Shown: one piece after another, positions 1-6,940 of the stretch
Numbering within the stretch: the first letter of the stretch is position 1
Layout of the letters: every line of letters starts with the position of its first letter
Assembly: GCA_028716125.1 (NCBI GenBank)
Contig: JAQUQK010000002.1
Span: forward strand, 1 to 33,375
Direction: 5' to 3'
Length of the DNA: 33,375 nt
DNA from: Thermoplasmatota archaeon
Lineage (GTDB): Archaea; Thermoplasmatota; JAQUQK01
Notes under the pieces: model-generated
Told to the model about the DNA's origin: nothing
What the model saw: the letters and a program-made list of their open reading frames with translations, nothing else
Database searches by the model: none
Translations under genes and position numbers: made by a program

Positions 1-98
1 TGCTTGTTGACCTGGTCCCACTGCTCGTGAAGCTGCTCTATTTTCTTAAGCACTTCTTCGCGTTTTCTTATTCCGCTCCTTTTTAGAAAAGGTGCCAT
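1..98 (-). CDS. N-terminus of a charged hypothetical protein (MAPFLKRSGIRKREEVLKKIEQLHEQWDQVNK...), truncated by window start
   Basis: Open frame from ATG (reverse complement, 98-96) to window edge. Confidence 0.45.
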   Translation of the reverse strand, partial: MAPFLKRSGIRKREEVLKKIEQLHEQWDQVNK

Positions 99-320
99 AG
101 TCGCCTGCATATAATATCCAGTTATAAAGGCTAGGGTTTCGCCTCAAATTTCGCACGAAAGAAAAGCCGAAATAAAACCGAACAAGAGCGTCCATCTCCA
201 AAGTCGGAAAAAATAGGCTTCGCGCCGGTCAGCGGCGCGCCTTCTTCTCTTCTTCATCAAGAGGAGAAACCCCATGTTGCAGAACGGAAACCCGCCAACG
301 GCCGGCATTGCGCCGAAAAA

Positions 321-518
321 TCACTTAATCTCTATTTTTACTGTTTTAACTGCGCGCTTGACGAATATTTCTCCACCCGGCTCTTTTTCAACAAATGCAA
401 GCCCCTCGCCTTCTTCTCCAGTAAAGCACAACCTTTTGCGCACATCGCTCGGCAACGCCAGATATATGCCGCGAGTAAGGGAGGAAATGGCAATAATTCT
501 CTCCTTTTTTTCTACCAT
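321..518 (-). CDS. AbrB/SpoVT-like small DNA-binding regulator (65 aa)
   Basis: ORF with LPSDVRKRL...GEGLAFVEK...GEIFVKRA pattern; palindromic upstream region. Confidence 0.5.
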   Translation of the reverse strand: MVEKKERIIAISSLTRGIYLALPSDVRKRLCFTGEEGEGLAFVEKEPGGEIFVKRAVKTVKIEIK

Positions 519-561
519 AGCAGTCTATTGTGGTATTGTTGCGAAATTATTAAATACATTC

Positions 562-602
562 ATTGTATACAATATTGTAATTATATTACAGAATTGTAAT
601 AT
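562..602. promoter_or_regulatory. Cluster of palindromes (ATTGTATACAAT 562-573, TACAATATTGTA 568-579, ATATTACA-gaat-TGTAATAT 583-602), candidate operator between divergent genes
   Basis: Perfect dyad symmetry read directly; lies between the 321-518 (-) and 614 (+) genes. Confidence 0.6.
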
Positions 603-613
603 GGGGTGTTGAT

Positions 614-793
614 GTGGGAGTACACAGGACAGATAAGTGGGTTGATAGGAAGATTGCCGAGAAGCAAGCCGAAATGACGTTGGATGGCTTGAAACCACAC
701 GAAAGAGACTCGGATGCGGCTCTGCGCGCCTTGCTTGAAGAAGGCGACGCCGCAATAGCCGAACTGAAACGCAGGGATGCCGAAAAACGATAA
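614..793 (+). CDS. Small hypothetical protein (GTG start, 59 aa)
   Basis: Continuous frame VGVHRTDKWVDRKIAEKQAEMTLDGLKPHERDSDAALRALLEEGDAAIAELKRRDAEKR*. Confidence 0.5.
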   Translation: MGVHRTDKWVDRKIAEKQAEMTLDGLKPHERDSDAALRALLEEGDAAIAELKRRDAEKR

Positions 794-1715
794 TCAATCA
801 TGGGGGAACCAACATGAAAACAGGAACCGAGAACCAAAAGGCAACGACAAAGACGGGGCAAGTACCCGCCGAGAACTCAATAGAAACGCGGGGGGCTTAA
901 TCGTGTGCGATTTCGTTTCTTGGATTGAAGCCAACGGCAAAAATTACTTCTTGACAGACGCCGAAGTATTTTCTGATGTCGGAAAGGAAAAATTAGAAGG
1001 CTCGAAACGCAGTGATTTCATCGGCCACGGGTCAATCAGAAAGTTTTACGGACTGATGAACGGCCACGAAGAAAAACAGGTAAGAAACTTTTGGGGCGAA
1101 AAAGCAAGACAGCACATTCCAGCAGAACTTCTTGCACTAGTAGATGATTTCGACAGAAACTTTGGGCGACTTTTCGAGACATCATTCGAGAACGACGATC
1201 TAACTTACCTTATCTCGCATGCGCCTGAAGCCTGGAAGAGCAAGGCATCGGCTCAGATTCTGAAGCAGAATCCTACCAACGACAACCTGCTTGACATCAT
1301 CTACAATGCGCCTGAAGCCTGGAAGAGCAAGGCATGGGCTCAGCTTCTGAAGCAGAATCCTACCAACGGAGAACTTGCTTACATCGTCAGGAATGCGCCT
1401 GAAGCCTGGAAGAGCAAGGCATGGGCTCAGCTTCTGAAGCAGAATCCTACCAACGGAGAACTTGCTTACATCGTCAGGAATGCGCCTGAAGCCTGGAAGA
1501 GCAAGGCATCGGCTCAGATTCTGAAGCAGAATCCTACCAACGGAGAACTTGCTTACATCGTCAGGAATGCGCCTGAAGCCTGGAAGAGCAAGGCATGGGC
1601 TCAGCTTCTGAAGCAGAATCCTACCAACGACAACCTGCTTGACATCATCTACAATGCGCCTGAAGCCTGGAAACAGAAAGCGCAGAAAATCTTGGACGAG
1701 CGCAACACGAAATAA
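777..1715 (+). CDS. Helical tandem-repeat protein (29-aa repeats); true start uncertain (777, GTG 903, or 814 via a frameshift at the G6 tract)
   Basis: ORF track; repeats NAPEAWKSKAWAQLLKQNPTNGELAYIVR. Confidence 0.7.
   Translation: MPKNDNQSWGNQHENRNREPKGNDKDGASTRRELNRNAGGLIVCDFVSWIEANGKNYFLTDAEVFSDVGKEKLEGSKRSDFIGHGSIRKFYGLMNGHEEKQVRNFWGEKARQHIPAELLALVDDFDRNFGRLFETSFENDDLTYLISHAPEAWKSKASAQILKQNPTNDNLLDIIYNAPEAWKSKAWAQLLKQNPTNGELAYIVRNAPEAWKSKAWAQLLKQNPTNGELAYIVRNAPEAWKSKASAQILKQNPTNGELAYIVRNAPEAWKSKAWAQLLKQNPTNDNLLDIIYNAPEAWKQKAQKILDERNTK
1221..1680 (+). repeat. 87-bp tandem repeats (about 5.3 units) inside the CDS
   Basis: gcgcctgaagcctgg at 1221, 1308 and every 87 bp after. Confidence 0.92.
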
Positions 1716-1745
1716 GCAACACCTTTCTCTTTTTTCATTTATCGC

Positions 1746-1814
1746 GGTGGCGGGAGTTCGTCGGACGGTTCCCCGGCGCAACTCTTCGGGGTTCAAGACC
1801 CCGCGCCACCACCA
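1746..1814 (+). ncRNA. tRNA-like element with encoded CCA and no D arm
   Basis: GGTGGCG(1746-1752)/CGCCACC(1804-1810) 7-bp acceptor; CGGGG-TTCAAGA-CCCCG T arm (1787-1803); A73 + CCA (1811-1814); single hairpin GAGTTCGTCGG-acggttcc-CCGGCG(c)AACTC replaces D/anticodon arms. Confidence 0.6.
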
Positions 1815-1834
1815 AGGAACCAAGAGGTAAGTGT

Positions 1835-2479
1835 ATGGATAATGTAAATGTCCCGGGAATGAACCAAATTCAACCGCAAATGCCAAGCCTCCGCCTGCCG
1901 TTCCAATCCAAAATCGACCAATTCAAGTTCCCAACAATCCCATCTCTCCGCTTCGGCTCAGCCACCGAATACGACCCTTATTTTGACCAGAACGAAGGCC
2001 AGTGGCACTGCAAAATCAAGGGAAAGAACCACGGATGCGAAGCCTTCGATGAATTCCACAGAAAAGGCCAGCACATAGAATGCCGCCACATCCTGCACAG
2101 GATTAACGACCGCCTGATCGCAAAGGGGCTGCTTCAGGACCTTCTCGCGCAGCGCCGCCGTGCAAAGGACACAATGACCCAGGGCGAGGCAAGGGAACTT
2201 ACAAAGAACTCCCCGGAAGGCCAGCTCCTACGCTACCTCTTCGAGGGGTACTTCTCCGACCATGCTGGCGAGGAAATCACGATTGACGACGTACACGAAT
2301 ACCTCGGCCCCGCCATTGCGGACAATAATCCGATGATGGGTTCTATCACGTCATGGCTTGCGCGGGACGGAATAATCGAGCCTGTGAAGTCCAGCGATGG
2401 CTATCAGAAGTTCGTAAAGAGCACCAGGGAAGCCAGAAACGGAAGCGCAATGCGCGTCTGGCGGTATCGGGAGGCGTAA
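1835..2479 (+). CDS. Zn-binding (SWIM-like Cys/His) protein with C-terminal wHTH-like region
   Basis: WHCKIKGKNHGCEAFDEFHRKGQHIECRH motif; RBS gaggt upstream. Confidence 0.65.
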   Translation: MDNVNVPGMNQIQPQMPSLRLPFQSKIDQFKFPTIPSLRFGSATEYDPYFDQNEGQWHCKIKGKNHGCEAFDEFHRKGQHIECRHILHRINDRLIAKGLLQDLLAQRRRAKDTMTQGEARELTKNSPEGQLLRYLFEGYFSDHAGEEITIDDVHEYLGPAIADNNPMMGSITSWLARDGIIEPVKSSDGYQKFVKSTREARNGSAMRVWRYREA

Positions 2480-2481
2480 AG

Positions 2482-2658
2482 GTGAGCAAGAAAATCGGCT
2501 TTTGTGACGTCGAAGGTTGCGAAAAACCGTGTTGTGCAACTCACAATCATAAAAGCGCGCATGGGCACCTACAGAAAGGCGGTGGGTGCAAATGCAATGA
2601 ACATGCAGGCCAGTTGACTTATGATCACAAGAAGCGGCAGTTCGTGATGGAGGAATAA
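2482..2658 (+). CDS. Small Cys/His-rich protein (GTG start)
   Basis: VSKKIGFCDVEGCEKPCCATHNHKSAHGHLQKGGGCKCNEH... Confidence 0.55.
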   Translation: MSKKIGFCDVEGCEKPCCATHNHKSAHGHLQKGGGCKCNEHAGQLTYDHKKRQFVMEE

Positions 2659-2659
2659 T

Positions 2660-2938
2660 ATGCCGACCATAAAAGAGAATCTTGAAGCAGAAGTCCGAGC
2701 CGCCGAAGAGAACGTCCGTATGGCAAGAGGCAGGCACATTTCATATAAAGAAGCCCTGCGACAGGCCGAACTCTCGCTGCGGAGGGTAAGACACGACGCG
2801 AACCAGGCATACACCAACTGGAAGAATGCGAGGCGCGAGCTGGCCAGGGCGAAAGCGCGCCTTTCTTCCTATCCCTCCAAGTCCCGCAACTGGGCGAAGG
2901 AAAACATCGGCAAGATTCTCGGCAAGATGGAGGCATAG
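2660..2938 (+). CDS. Coiled-coil hypothetical protein
   Basis: ORF 92 aa, long charged helix. Confidence 0.65.
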   Translation: MPTIKENLEAEVRAAEENVRMARGRHISYKEALRQAELSLRRVRHDANQAYTNWKNARRELARAKARLSSYPSKSRNWAKENIGKILGKMEA

Positions 2939-2940
2939 GC

Positions 2941-3132
2941 ATGGTTTCCGCTCAGTTCAAGCGCTGCGTAAGAACGCACCGCTTCGCCACAGATCCAAAC
3001 AAGCGCTGCGAAAAGTGCAAACACGCCGACCACAGCAAGATGCAGTTTAACAAGAATCAATTTCCGTGCAATCTTGCTGAAGACCTAACGACGCTTGCCG
3101 GCCACGTTTGCGACTGCTTTGCGGAGGCCTAA
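2941..3132 (+). CDS. Small Cys-rich protein
   Basis: CxxC pattern KRCEKCKHADH...CDCF. Confidence 0.6.
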   Translation: MVSAQFKRCVRTHRFATDPNKRCEKCKHADHSKMQFNKNQFPCNLAEDLTTLAGHVCDCFAEA

Positions 3133-3134
3133 TC

Positions 3135-3224
3135 ATGTCAGATTGGAACGACAGCATCCCGCAATTCGAAGATGATGAATTCCCGGACGACGAATTGCAG
3201 TTTGAACCTGAGGAGGAGAAGTAG
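3135..3224 (+). CDS. Very acidic 29-aa protein
   Basis: MSDWNDSIPQFEDDEFPDDELQFEPEEEK*, stop abuts next ATG. Confidence 0.4.
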   Translation: MSDWNDSIPQFEDDEFPDDELQFEPEEEK

Positions 3225-3347
3225 ATGCCTGAAAACCGCTGCATCTCTTGCGGAAGCACCGACACCAAGAAGGAACGCCCCACGCCAAACGGCGCTTTCG
3301 TGCTGACCTGCAAAACCTGCGGCAACGTTCATACTTCATGGAGGTAA
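3225..3347 (+). CDS. Zinc-ribbon protein (40 aa)
   Basis: MPENRCISCGSTDTKKERPTPNGAFVLTCKTCGNVHTSWR*. Confidence 0.55.
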   Translation: MPENRCISCGSTDTKKERPTPNGAFVLTCKTCGNVHTSWR

Positions 3348-3351
3348 GCGA

Positions 3352-3504
3352 ATGAATGAGAAAGATTTCAAGAGATACGTCGACTTTCAAGATAAGATGT
3401 GTGCGGGGACAATCACCAAAAAGGAAACGGCAGAATATCAAAAACTTCTGAAAAAAGAATGGGCATCTTACAGAAAAACATTGATGGAGGGTTTGGATGA
3501 GTGA
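3352..3504 (+). CDS. Small hypothetical protein (50 aa)
   Basis: MNEKDFKRYVDFQDKMCAGTITKKETAEYQKLLKKEWASYRKTLMEGLDE*. Confidence 0.5.
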   Translation: MNEKDFKRYVDFQDKMCAGTITKKETAEYQKLLKKEWASYRKTLMEGLDE

Positions 3505-3649
3505 ACAATGTATAAGATGCGGAAGATTCGGCGCGGAACATCAAGTCCAGATGATTTTTGCAGACAAAACCAAGACGGATGTTGTGATTTGCGGGCAATG
3601 CAAGGAAGAAGTCAAGGTCGAAATCGCTAAACAGAATGGGTGGAGGTAA
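3497..3649 (+). CDS. Zinc-ribbon protein (50 aa)
   Basis: MSEQCIRCGRFG...VVICGQCKEEVKVEI; overlaps previous gene. Confidence 0.55.
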   Translation: MSEQCIRCGRFGAEHQVQMIFADKTKTDVVICGQCKEEVKVEIAKQNGWR

Positions 3650-3653
3650 TCAC

Positions 3654-3740
3654 GTGAAACCAGAACATTGGTTATGGATCGTGGCTCCGCTGCTCATAGT
3701 AGGGGAACTTGCATTGGTTTTGGTTCTCAGGGGTGCATAA
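3654..3740 (+). CDS. 28-aa single-TM peptide (GTG start)
   Basis: VKPEHWLWIVAPLLIVGELALVLVLRGA*. Confidence 0.35.
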   Translation: MKPEHWLWIVAPLLIVGELALVLVLRGA

Positions 3741-3932
3741 ATGGCATCCTGTCACTATTTCGAATCGAATCTGGCCCTGGGAGGGGAAGGGAAACCAAGG
3801 CCTAAAGTCGGCGGCAAGCGAAAGGGCGGGAGTCCTGAATTTTTCGCATCTGCATCGGAATCCCATGGCTTGCTTACCCTCGCCCCGCGTAATGTCGCCG
3901 GCTTCTCTTTCTCTAGAATGGCGGTGCTGTAA
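3741..3932 (+). CDS. Hypothetical protein (63 aa)
   Basis: ORF abutting both neighbours. Confidence 0.4.
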   Translation: MASCHYFESNLALGGEGKPRPKVGGKRKGGSPEFFASASESHGLLTLAPRNVAGFSFSRMAVL

Positions 3933-4084
3933 TGCCAACCTACGCCCTGCCCTGCGGCAACAAGGTCGATGATGCCCGCGGCTCTGTGCAGCACGAGAGC
4001 ACCGACCCGTCTAAGAAGGTTCCAAGCGCTTTCTGCCCCAAGTGCGGAAAGTGGGAAGAAGCGACATTGGTGGTGGGGGCATGA
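3932..4084 (+). CDS. Small Zn-binding protein
   Basis: MPTYALPCGNK...SAFCPKCGKWEEATLVVGA*; ATGA overlap with methyltransferase. Confidence 0.5.
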   Translation: MPTYALPCGNKVDDARGSVQHESTDPSKKVPSAFCPKCGKWEEATLVVGA

Positions 4085-6075
4085 CCGAAAAGAGGCAAAT
4101 CTTCGCAGCCGACCTGTTCTGTGGCGCTGGCGGCACATCCAAGGGCCTTGTTGAAGCATGTCGCGCTGCCGGAATAGAAGTCAATCTCGTTGCAGTCAAC
4201 CATTGGAAGGTTGCAATAGCGACCCATAAGAAGAACATCTGCGGCCCGGGAGTTAACGCCACTCACGTTTGCGATAGGATTCAGGCAGTCAACCCGCTAA
4301 AGCTCGTCCCAGGCGGACACTTGGATATACTGGCCGCCAGTCCCGAATGTGTTTTCCACAGCAGGGCGAGAGGCGGAAAGCCCATAAACGACCAGCGCCG
4401 CACAACTGCATGGCGCGTTACCAAATGGATGAAAGTGCTTGATATTGACAGCGTTATAATCGAAAACGTTCCCGAATTTGAGCAGTGGGGGCCGCTCATG
4501 CAGAAAAAAGACAAGAATGGAAATCTTGTTTTTGACAAGAAAGGCCGCCCCGTTATGATTCCCGATCCGGCGCACCGGGGAGAGATATTCCAGCGGTATA
4601 TCAAGAAGATGCGCGACCTCGGATATAACGTAGAATACAAGGTTATGAATTCCGCGGACTATGGCGCATTCACTTCGCGCCGCCGCCTCTTCATACGCGC
4701 AGCCAAGAAGGGCGGCAAAATAATATGGCCAAACCAGACCCATTCAAAGGTTGGCAAGGACGGAAAGCCAACAATACCTGACACCCTGCCATGGAACGCG
4801 GCGCGCAAGATAATTGACTGGAAACTTGAAGGGCAGAGCATATTCAGCAGGAAAAAGCCGCTTTCTGAGAAGACGATGCAGCGCATAGTCCGCGGCCTTG
4901 AGAAGTTCGGCGGCAGAGAGCTAAAGCCGTTCATCGTGAAACTTCGCGGGACCAGCACCGTTTCGAGCATAGAGGAACCAATACATATGCTATCCGGCAG
5001 CACCAACATGGCGCTTGCTGAACCGAGACTTGACCATGCCTGCATAGTTGACATGTTCGGCAGGGACGACAAGCCGGACACGCGCATAGCGGGCATGGAC
5101 GGCCCTGTTCCAACACTACCGTGCAGTAATCGCGTAGGGGTTGCACGTGCTTTCATAGTCCCGCCACTAGGATATTATGCGCGAAATGGCGACGCCAACG
5201 CGCCAAGGAGTGTAGAAGACCCGCTGCAGACCGTCATAGCAAGCAGGGGCGGCGGCCACCTTGTAGAAGCCGAGCTTGTCCCGGATGATATATCGTTCAC
5301 TCTCGGCCAGCAGACTAACGCCGCTGCTCGTAACATAAGCGAACCGCTGGCGACTATTGCGACGGCTGGCGCCATCTCCCGGGTAAGCGCAGAACTGAAG
5401 CCATTCGTGGTGTCAATCGACCACAACACCAAGGCAGCCGGCGGAGTATCCAGCGTAGAGAATCCGCTTTCTGTAATTTCCTCAAAGGCGCGCCATGCGG
5501 TTGTTGCTGCTGAACTGACGCCAGACAACGAAAAGCTGGACGGCCAGAAGAATTCATTCATCGCGCAGTATTACGGCCAATCTATAGGCAGCTCGGTTGA
5601 TGCTCCGTTGCCATCCCAGACGGGCAAGGTAAAGAGCTATCTGGTAGGCGCTTTCATCACGCAGAACTTCGGAGAGCGCAATGGTCAAGAGCCAAGATGC
5701 CAGTCCATAGAAAATCCCCTTTCCGCGCCAACTAGCGCCGGAGCCGGGAACCTTGCAACTGCGCACTTGGTTGAATATTACGGGAACGGCCAGCCGCGCA
5801 GCATCGAAGAGCCATTGGGCACCATATCAACAAAAGACCGCTTCGCCCTTGTTCAGCCGGTAGTAGACGGCTGGAAGCTTGACATCAAGTTCCGCATGCT
5901 TCAGCCGCACGAGCTTGCCGCAGCCATGGGCCTGCCCGACTACGAATTCGCAGGAACCAAGACCGAGCAGGTTAAGCAGATCGGGAACGCCGTTGAGGGC
6001 CACAATGCGCTTGCGCTTTGCTACTCGGCGCTTACAGGAAACGCCCTTCCGCCGCAGACAGGGGGGATGGCATGA
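4081..6075 (+). CDS. DNA (cytosine-5) methyltransferase with expanded repeat-containing target-recognition region
   Basis: FAADLFCGAGGTSKG (motif I), ASPECVFHS (PC motif region), DSVIIENVPEF (ENV motif), ...GNAVEGHNALAL (motif X-like). Confidence 0.9.
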   Translation: MTEKRQIFAADLFCGAGGTSKGLVEACRAAGIEVNLVAVNHWKVAIATHKKNICGPGVNATHVCDRIQAVNPLKLVPGGHLDILAASPECVFHSRARGGKPINDQRRTTAWRVTKWMKVLDIDSVIIENVPEFEQWGPLMQKKDKNGNLVFDKKGRPVMIPDPAHRGEIFQRYIKKMRDLGYNVEYKVMNSADYGAFTSRRRLFIRAAKKGGKIIWPNQTHSKVGKDGKPTIPDTLPWNAARKIIDWKLEGQSIFSRKKPLSEKTMQRIVRGLEKFGGRELKPFIVKLRGTSTVSSIEEPIHMLSGSTNMALAEPRLDHACIVDMFGRDDKPDTRIAGMDGPVPTLPCSNRVGVARAFIVPPLGYYARNGDANAPRSVEDPLQTVIASRGGGHLVEAELVPDDISFTLGQQTNAAARNISEPLATIATAGAISRVSAELKPFVVSIDHNTKAAGGVSSVENPLSVISSKARHAVVAAELTPDNEKLDGQKNSFIAQYYGQSIGSSVDAPLPSQTGKVKSYLVGAFITQNFGERNGQEPRCQSIENPLSAPTSAGAGNLATAHLVEYYGNGQPRSIEEPLGTISTKDRFALVQPVVDGWKLDIKFRMLQPHELAAAMGLPDYEFAGTKTEQVKQIGNAVEGHNALALCYSALTGNALPPQTGGMA

Positions 6076-6248
6076 AGGATGCTGACCGCTACGGCAAGCC
6101 ATATGTCTGGCGGCTTACTTTAGATGATTTCGAAGAAGACCTCCGAATTCATGCAGATGGCGGCGCAGTATGCCCAATTATCGAGAACACGACCTGCGGC
6201 CACCCCTGGTCATTTTGCAAGACTTGCTATCATCGGGAGGTCAATTAA
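6072..6248 (+). CDS. Small Cys-containing hypothetical protein
   Basis: MKDADRYGKPYVWRLTLDDFEEDLRIHADGGAVCPIIENTTCGHPWSFCKTCYHREVN, ATGA overlap. Confidence 0.6.
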   Translation: MKDADRYGKPYVWRLTLDDFEEDLRIHADGGAVCPIIENTTCGHPWSFCKTCYHREVN

Positions 6249-6352
6249 TGTCCCAAACCCCCTACGCCATCCTTTTCCTCATCCTTTCGCCAATCATAAT
6301 CCCAATCTGCCTCTTCGGAAAGCCCGTAACATCATGGGGGTGGCGGCTCTGA
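6248..6352 (+). CDS. Small TM protein
   Basis: MSQTPYAILFLILSPIIIPICLFGKPVTSWGWRL*, overlap at start. Confidence 0.4.
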   Translation: MSQTPYAILFLILSPIIIPICLFGKPVTSWGWRL

Positions 6353-6845
6353 AGGATTTGATTGTAGAGAAACCTGTTTTAGACGCTTGCTGCGGCGGGC
6401 GCATGATGTGGTTCGACAAGCACCACCCGCTTGCGCTCTATGTCGATATCAGGTCAGCACCAAAAGGAATATGCCCAGAGCGCCCGGAATTTCATGTTGC
6501 GCCCGATATGATTGCGGACTTTACGGATTTGCCGTTTGCAGATAGGCAATTCAAGCTGATTGCGTGGGACCCGCCGCACATTTTAGATTTGGGTGCAAAC
6601 TCAATCATGTGTAAAAAGTTCGGCACACTGCAAAGCGATTCCTGGCGCTCGGTTCTGCGCAAAGGGTTTAATGAATTGTGGCGCGTTCTCGATGTAAACG
6701 GGACTCTCGTAATGAAATGGAACGAGGAGAGCATATCTGTTGGTGAATTGCTGAAATGCTTCAGTCCCCCCCCCTATTTGGGCATACTACAGGCAGTAAA
6801 TCAAAAACCCATTGGCTCTGCTTTTTCAAATCGGAGGTCTCCTAA
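6334..6845 (+). CDS. SAM-dependent (DNA) methyltransferase; C-terminus displaced by frameshift at C9 tract (track ORF 6124-6852)
   Basis: VLDACCGGRMMWF...ADFTDLPFADRQFKLIAWDPPHIL; after the C tract another frame reads PLFGHTTGSKSKTHWLCFFKSEVS* ending at 6845. Confidence 0.7.
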
Positions 6846-6940
6846 TGCTTGATCTGCTTCTTCTCACCCTTTTCTTCAACTATGACATGTTCCTGAACTA
6901 CGGGAAACTTGCAATCGCCGCTTTGGGAGGCATACAATGA
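6845..6940 (+). CDS. 31-aa hydrophobic peptide
   Basis: MLDLLLLTLFFNYDMFLNYGKLAIAALGGIQ*, TAATG / ATGA overlaps both sides. Confidence 0.4.
   Translation: MLDLLLLTLFFNYDMFLNYGKLAIAALGGIQ

Noticed and set aside
1221-1680. CRISPR-like array
   Set aside because: 87-bp units are in frame protein repeats without unique spacers
1200-1886. 228-aa minus-strand ORF with repeats
   Set aside because: Antisense shadow of the 87-bp repeats in the + strand gene; repeats propagate an open frame on both strands
6124-6334. N-terminal extension of methyltransferase ORF
   Set aside because: Overlaps two small genes in other frames; the recognisable domain starts after ATG 6334
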